Shown: positions 60,533 through 64,000 of the stretch, piece after piece
Position numbering within the stretch: the first letter of the stretch is position 1
Layout: each line of letters begins with the position of its first letter
Assembly (NCBI GenBank): GCA_012513605.1
Contig: JAAZBV010000088.1
Span: forward strand, 1 to 64,000
Length of the DNA: 64,000 bases
Reading direction: 5' to 3'
Origin: Desulfatiglans sp.
Lineage (GTDB): Bacteria; Desulfobacterota; DSM-4660; Desulfatiglandales; HGW-15
The notes under the pieces: model-generated
Told to the model about the DNA's origin: nothing
What the model saw: the letters and a program-made list of their open reading frames with translations, nothing else
The model's database searches: none
Translations under genes and position numbers: made by a program

Positions 60533-61687
60533 ATGTACATATCGCACTTGAAATTACGAAATTGGCGAAATTTTACGAATGCAGATATTGACCTTAAAGA
60601 AACGGTCTATCTTATCGGTCCGAATGCTTCAGGAAAATCAAATCTACTTGATATTTTCCGATTCATGAGAGACATAGTTAACCCCAAAGGAGGTGGCCTT
60701 CAACAGGCTATCGATACGCGCGGAGGATTAACCAAGATTCGAAGTTTAGCAGCACGCAAACAACCCAGGATAGAGCTGGAATTCGAATTTAGAGAAGACC
60801 TGCAAAATACCTCTGAACCTCCAGACTGGCGTTATGTGTTATGGATTAATTACGAAGGATTCGGTAGACAACGACCGGTTGTTCTCAAGGAAGAAGCATG
60901 GGAAAAAGATAATCAGTTAGTATCACGTCCTGATGAGGATGACGAGACTGATCCTGAGAGGTTAACTCAAACTCATATTGAACAGATAAACATGAACCGT
61001 GAATATCGTGATGTAGCTAACTTCTTCTCTGATGTTCTCTATTTACATCTTGTACCTCAACTTCTGAAATTCAGCGAGCAACTATCGTTACGACATATGG
61101 AGTCTGATCCATTCGGTCAGGGATTTCTGGAAGAAATTGCAGAAACACAAAAACGTACCCGAGATTTTCGACTTCGAACCATTGAAGATATTCTCTTGAA
61201 AGTTATTCCAAATCTCGAACAATTACGATTCGCCAAAGACGAATCAACAGGTCGACCTCACCTTGAGATGCTTTATAATCATTGGAGACCAAAAGCAGGA
61301 TGGCAGAGAGAGGATCAGTTTTCCGATGGAACACTGAGACTCATTGCAATGCTATGGACGCTTCTTTCTTCTAATAAAATGATTCTCTTGGAAGAGCCTG
61401 AGCTATCTCTTCACAAGGCTATTGTGGAGCAAATACCTGGATTACTTTACAAGACACGGCAACAAAGAAAAAAATCGGGAGGGCAAATACTTATAAGTAC
61501 TCATAGTGAAGTAATGCTATCAAGCAAAAGCATTGATGGCAATTTTCTGATGCTCCAACCAGGGCAAGGAGGAGAAGCTACTCATGTTGTTCCACCTTCT
61601 AAAACAGATATTAAGGCAATGAAAGCCGGACTCTCACCTGCTGATGTACTCCTTCCACAAACTGGAACAACAGTACAGAGGATCTAA
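60533..61687 (+). CDS. AAA_21/OLD-like ATPase, probable defence protein
   Basis: The 384-residue protein is an ABC/SMC-type ATPase. The N-terminus MYISHLKLRNWRNF is typical for OLD/RecF-like proteins; Walker A is GPNASGKSN (29-37), the signature region is FSDGTLRLIAML, Walker B is MILLEEPELSLH and the H-loop ISTHSEVML. In the insertion between Walker A and B is a mixed helical region. Its stop lies one base before the start of a TOPRIM-like gene, so the two are translated together. ATPase plus TOPRIM pairs are found in phage-defence systems such as PARIS and other OLD-like pairs. The activity is inferred. Confidence 0.8.
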   Translation: MYISHLKLRNWRNFTNADIDLKETVYLIGPNASGKSNLLDIFRFMRDIVNPKGGGLQQAIDTRGGLTKIRSLAARKQPRIELEFEFREDLQNTSEPPDWRYVLWINYEGFGRQRPVVLKEEAWEKDNQLVSRPDEDDETDPERLTQTHIEQINMNREYRDVANFFSDVLYLHLVPQLLKFSEQLSLRHMESDPFGQGFLEEIAETQKRTRDFRLRTIEDILLKVIPNLEQLRFAKDESTGRPHLEMLYNHWRPKAGWQREDQFSDGTLRLIAMLWTLLSSNKMILLEEPELSLHKAIVEQIPGLLYKTRQQRKKSGGQILISTHSEVMLSSKSIDGNFLMLQPGQGGEATHVVPPSKTDIKAMKAGLSPADVLLPQTGTTVQRI

Positions 61688-61688
61688 T

Positions 61689-62321
61689 ATGCCCGATGTA
61701 TATTGCTTCTCTTATGTTGAAGATGAACCAAGTGCTGCGGTAATTCGCAAGCTTGTAGAGACACGAAATGGACGATCAAAAAATAACCTTATATTTCATA
61801 ATGGATTTCCGAGTATTGCAAGAGGATATGGAGGTATCAAGAATAGATGTGAAGCCTTCTTGAATATGGCTAGAGTTGGGATTTATACATTAGTATTAAC
61901 AGATCTTGATACTGCTGAATGCCCATGCAATCTGATTCGTGACTGGTTTTACATTCCTAAAAATGAGGTTATTGATCTACCGCAACAATGTATTTTTAGA
62001 GTAGCCGTAAGGGAAGTGGAATCTTGGATATTAGCTGATCATACAGAATGGGCAAATTACATTGGCATACCTGAATCAAATTTTTCGGATCAACCAGATC
62101 AATTAAATGACCCCAAAGAACATATATTGAATGTAATTCGCAGGAAAGGTAAGAAAAAAATACATCGCGAGATGTTGCCATCTGAAACAACTCCTATTGG
62201 CCCAAGATATAATGAGGTATTGTGTAATTTTATAGAAAATAGATGGTCCCCTGATCGCGCAGCACAAAGATCACCCAGTTTGGATCGTGCTTTAAAGGCA
62301 ATACTGCAAATAATACAGTAG
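61689..62321 (+). CDS. TOPRIM-like nuclease-type protein (DUF4276-like), partner of the ATPase
   Basis: This product of 210 residues has a TOPRIM-like pattern: an acidic N-terminal motif YVEDEPSAAVI (E11 or nearby), then VLTDLD (D72 and D74) at the position of the DxD motif, and a REVESWILAD segment similar to DUF4276-type proteins. It has no membrane segment. It would serve as the effector (nuclease or nucleotidyl enzyme) of the module, with the upstream ATPase as regulator; both points are inferred. The frame opens at 61644 inside the ATPase gene, but ATG 61689 is the likely start. A strong terminator follows and then the 3' end of tRNA-Ser. Confidence 0.7.
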   Translation: MPDVYCFSYVEDEPSAAVIRKLVETRNGRSKNNLIFHNGFPSIARGYGGIKNRCEAFLNMARVGIYTLVLTDLDTAECPCNLIRDWFYIPKNEVIDLPQQCIFRVAVREVESWILADHTEWANYIGIPESNFSDQPDQLNDPKEHILNVIRRKGKKKIHREMLPSETTPIGPRYNEVLCNFIENRWSPDRAAQRSPSLDRALKAILQIIQ

Positions 62322-62351
62322 AAACCTAATTCGTCCAAAATCATACACTGA

Positions 62352-62382
62352 AAAAAAAGCTGGTATAAAACCAGCTTTTTTA
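62352..62382 (+). terminator. Intrinsic terminator after the TOPRIM-like gene
   Basis: AAGCTGGT (62357-62364) and ACCAGCTT (62370-62377) pair around ATAAA and are flanked by A and T runs on both sides, so it can work in both directions. It ends the ATPase/TOPRIM pair and also sits downstream of the leftward tRNA-Ser. Confidence 0.85.
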
Positions 62383-62401
62383 TTATGTGAGTTAAAAAAT
62401 A

Positions 62402-62495
62402 TGGCGGAGAGAGAGGGATTCGAACCCTCGGTAAAGCTTTACGCCCTACACTCGCTTAGCAGGCGAGCGCCTTAAGCCAACTCGGCCATCTCTCC
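62402..62495 (-). tRNA. tRNA-Ser (anticodon GCU)
   Basis: On the minus strand, GGAGAGA begins the acceptor stem and pairs with TCTCTCC, followed by GCCA. The anticodon stem CTCGC/GCGAG encloses CTGCTAA, giving GCT. A long variable arm and the T arm GAGGGTTCGAATCCCTC fit a class II tRNA. The 3' end faces the ATPase/TOPRIM-like gene pair. Confidence 0.95.
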
Positions 62496-62655
62496 ATCAA
62501 TCTGCAAGGTGCGTATAATAATGGCACACCTGAAAAATATCAAGGGTAAAATAAACTTTTTTAGCACATAATTAAATTTCAGTAGCCGAAAACCTTAAAC
62601 CTTGAACCGCCTGTCCTGCCATAGCATATTGTGCAGAGACGAACAAACCGTTTTA

Positions 62656-63312
62656 TTATTCAACTATCCCGTTTCTAAGGGCATTTATTGCATCCCTGTA
62701 ATTTTTGCTGTTAAATACAAATGCCCCTGCAACAAATACATTTGCCCCTGCAGCAGATACCTTTGCTATTGTCTCAGGGTTTATGCCGCCATCCACCTCT
62801 ATATCAATATTAAGCCCCCTGCTCACAATCATCTCCCTGAGCTTTTTTATCTTTGATAATGTGGCAGGTATAAACTTCTGGCCGCCAAAACCGGGGTTTA
62901 CAGTCATGATAAGCACCATATCAATATCATCCAGGATAAATTCTAAAACATCAATGGGTGTTGCAGGGTTAAGGGAAACGCCGGCCTTGCATCCTGCACC
63001 TTTTATTATCTGGATAGACCTGTGCAGGTGGTTAACCGCCTCTGCGTGTATGGTAATGATATTTGCGCCCGCCTCTGCAAACGCAACAGTATACTGATCA
63101 GGGTTTTCTATCATAAGGTGCACATCAAGGGGTAGCGATGTCGCCTTTCTTACCCCTTCAACAACCAGCGGGCCTATGGTTATATTGGGCACAAAATGGC
63201 CGTCCATTACATCCACATGTATATAGTCAGCCCCTGCCCTTTCAGCAGCCTGTACCTCTTCACCCAATCTTGAAAAATCGGCTGACAGTATTGATGGCGC
63301 TATTATTCCCAT
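62656..63312 (-). CDS. rpe: Ribulose-phosphate 3-epimerase
   Basis: Rpe interconverts ribulose 5-phosphate and xylulose 5-phosphate in the pentose phosphate pathway. The 218-residue TIM barrel shows [28 protein letters not shown] with metal-binding His and Asp, [18 protein letters not shown] and IEVDGGI. Length and motifs are normal. A GGAG-type site precedes the ATG. It lies downstream of rsmB on the same strand, with an intergenic hairpin repeat (63331-63355) between. Confidence 0.96.
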   Translation of the reverse strand: MGIIAPSILSADFSRLGEEVQAAERAGADYIHVDVMDGHFVPNITIGPLVVEGVRKATSLPLDVHLMIENPDQYTVAFAEAGANIITIHAEAVNHLHRSIQIIKGAGCKAGVSLNPATPIDVLEFILDDIDMVLIMTVNPGFGGQKFIPATLSKIKKLREMIVSRGLNIDIEVDGGINPETIAKVSAAGANVFVAGAFVFNSKNYRDAINALRNGIVE

Positions 63313-63330
63313 TTTTAACTCCTTTTTTTA

Positions 63331-63355
63331 GGCAGGCACTGAGGCCTGCCCCTAC
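63331..63355. repeat. Dispersed hairpin repeat (GGCAGGC...GCCTGCC type)
   Basis: GGCAGGCACTGAGGCCTGCC, then CCTAC, folds as a hairpin and is the third copy of the family found at 2407-2435 and 32992-33023. It lies 18 bases upstream of rpe. Confidence 0.6.
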
Positions 63356-63398
63356 TCATATTTCGAATCAAGATTGATACTGTGTTTCTGACCTTAAA

Positions 63399-64000
63399 CT
63401 ATCTTTCCTTTTTAATAAGGGCCGCAAAAAAACCATCCATTTTGTGTGTATGGGGATATGACCTGAAAAACCCATCATTGTCAATAAGGTTTCTTGCCCA
63501 GAGAGGTGCATTATTATTCATATCCACGAGTGATGCCCCGCTGTTTTTCTGTAAAAAATTATCAATAACAGTCCTGTTCTCCTCTCTTGTGTATGTGCAT
63601 ACGACATAGAGTATCAGCCCGCCCGGCTTTACTGCCTCAAAAGAGTTCTCAAGGATCTTTCTCTGAATCCTTGATATCCTTTTTATATCTATCTCTGACC
63701 TGTTCCATTTGATGTCAGGGTGCCTACCTATGGTACCTAATCCTGAGCAGGGGGCATCTATGAGCACTCTGTCAAATGCCCCTTTCAGGTTATCAGGGAA
63801 AGGCTCAGATGCATCTGCAACCACGCTTTTTATATTTTTGAGCCCCAGCCTCCTTGCATTCTCATGGAGCATTTCAAGTCTTCGTTTATCAGTATCAAGA
63901 GCAGTAACACTGCCCTTTCCTCCCATAAGTTCCATCAGGTGGGAGGATTTACCGCCAAGACCAGCGCACACATCAAGAATGGTCTGCCCCGGTTTTACAT
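63399..64000 (-). CDS. rsmB: 16S rRNA (cytosine-967-C5)-methyltransferase, 5' end beyond the window
   Basis: The frame runs off the right edge; 200 C-terminal residues are visible. SAM-binding motif DVCAGLGGKSSHL, the motif IV RVLIDAPCSGLGTIGRHPDI with the release Cys (PCS), and VVCTYTREENR with the second cysteine (VCT, nucleophile) are characteristic of RsmB (Sun/Fmu). The N-terminal NusB-like domain would lie outside the window. It is the upstream gene of rpe. C-terminus ends ALIKKER. Confidence 0.9.
   Translation of the reverse strand, partial: VKPGQTILDVCAGLGGKSSHLMELMGGKGSVTALDTDKRRLEMLHENARRLGLKNIKSVVADASEPFPDNLKGAFDRVLIDAPCSGLGTIGRHPDIKWNRSEIDIKRISRIQRKILENSFEAVKPGGLILYVVCTYTREENRTVIDNFLQKNSGASLVDMNNNAPLWARNLIDNDGFFRSYPHTHKMDGFFAALIKKER

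Overview
The window looks like a chromosomal segment of a strictly anaerobic Gram-negative bacterium, most likely Desulfobacterota (the former Deltaproteobacteria). This assignment is inferred from gene content, not from a database search. The supporting content is a Rex-controlled electron-bifurcating type [FeFe]-hydrogenase operon with a sensory [FeFe]-hydrogenase, a cytochrome b / Rieske / octaheme cytochrome c operon, many outer-membrane lipoproteins, and a thrS-infC-rpmI-rplT-pheS-pheT-merR translation cluster.

Layout. 1-2.2 kb: a small membrane protein without a usable start codon, a DUF4143-type ATPase, and a carboxymuconolactone-decarboxylase-like protein. 2.5-11.6 kb: one long rightward operon, rex, three subunits of an NADH-linked [FeFe]-hydrogenase, a small [2Fe-2S] protein, a PAS-containing sensory hydrogenase, a SpoIIE/PP2C-type phosphatase and rsmE. 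12-19.5 kb: a rightward cluster of four exported proteins (transglutaminase-like, DUF4412-like, unknown, and a large double-vWA protein). 19.6-26.7 kb: the leftward translation operon, in which infC appears to start with the rare codon AUA. 27.3-34.3 kb: a sirtuin, a TolC/MacA/MacB efflux operon and an RlmI-like rRNA methyltransferase. 34.5-41.4 kb: an exported sulfatase with a DUF4412-like partner, then the cytochrome b/Rieske/multihaem operon. 41.5-43.5 kb: divergent genes for a Tat-exported PLP enzyme and a RidA-family lipoprotein.

43.6-54.1 kb is an accessory belt. It holds a DUF3307-like membrane protein, a methyltransferase, an orphan ribbon-helix-helix protein, a ParE/Phd toxin-antitoxin pair, a truncated methyltransferase, a 1.4-thousand-residue STAND/NACHT-like NTPase directly downstream of a dCTP deaminase gene, and an M48 peptidase/OmpA lipoprotein pair flanked by a decayed copy of the mutL 3' end. 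From 54.0 kb on the content is mostly housekeeping: mutL, a zinc-dependent phospholipase C-like protein, radC, tRNA-Leu, a BamE-like protein, an amidohydrolase, then a probable two-gene defence module (OLD/AAA_21-type ATPase plus TOPRIM-like protein) abutting the 3' end of tRNA-Ser, and finally rpe and rsmB (cut by the window end).

The best candidates for an undescribed system are the dCTP deaminase plus STAND NTPase operon, the AAA ATPase/TOPRIM-like pair beside tRNA-Ser, and the exported PLP enzyme plus exported RidA pair. No CRISPR array, intact insertion sequence or rRNA gene was seen.
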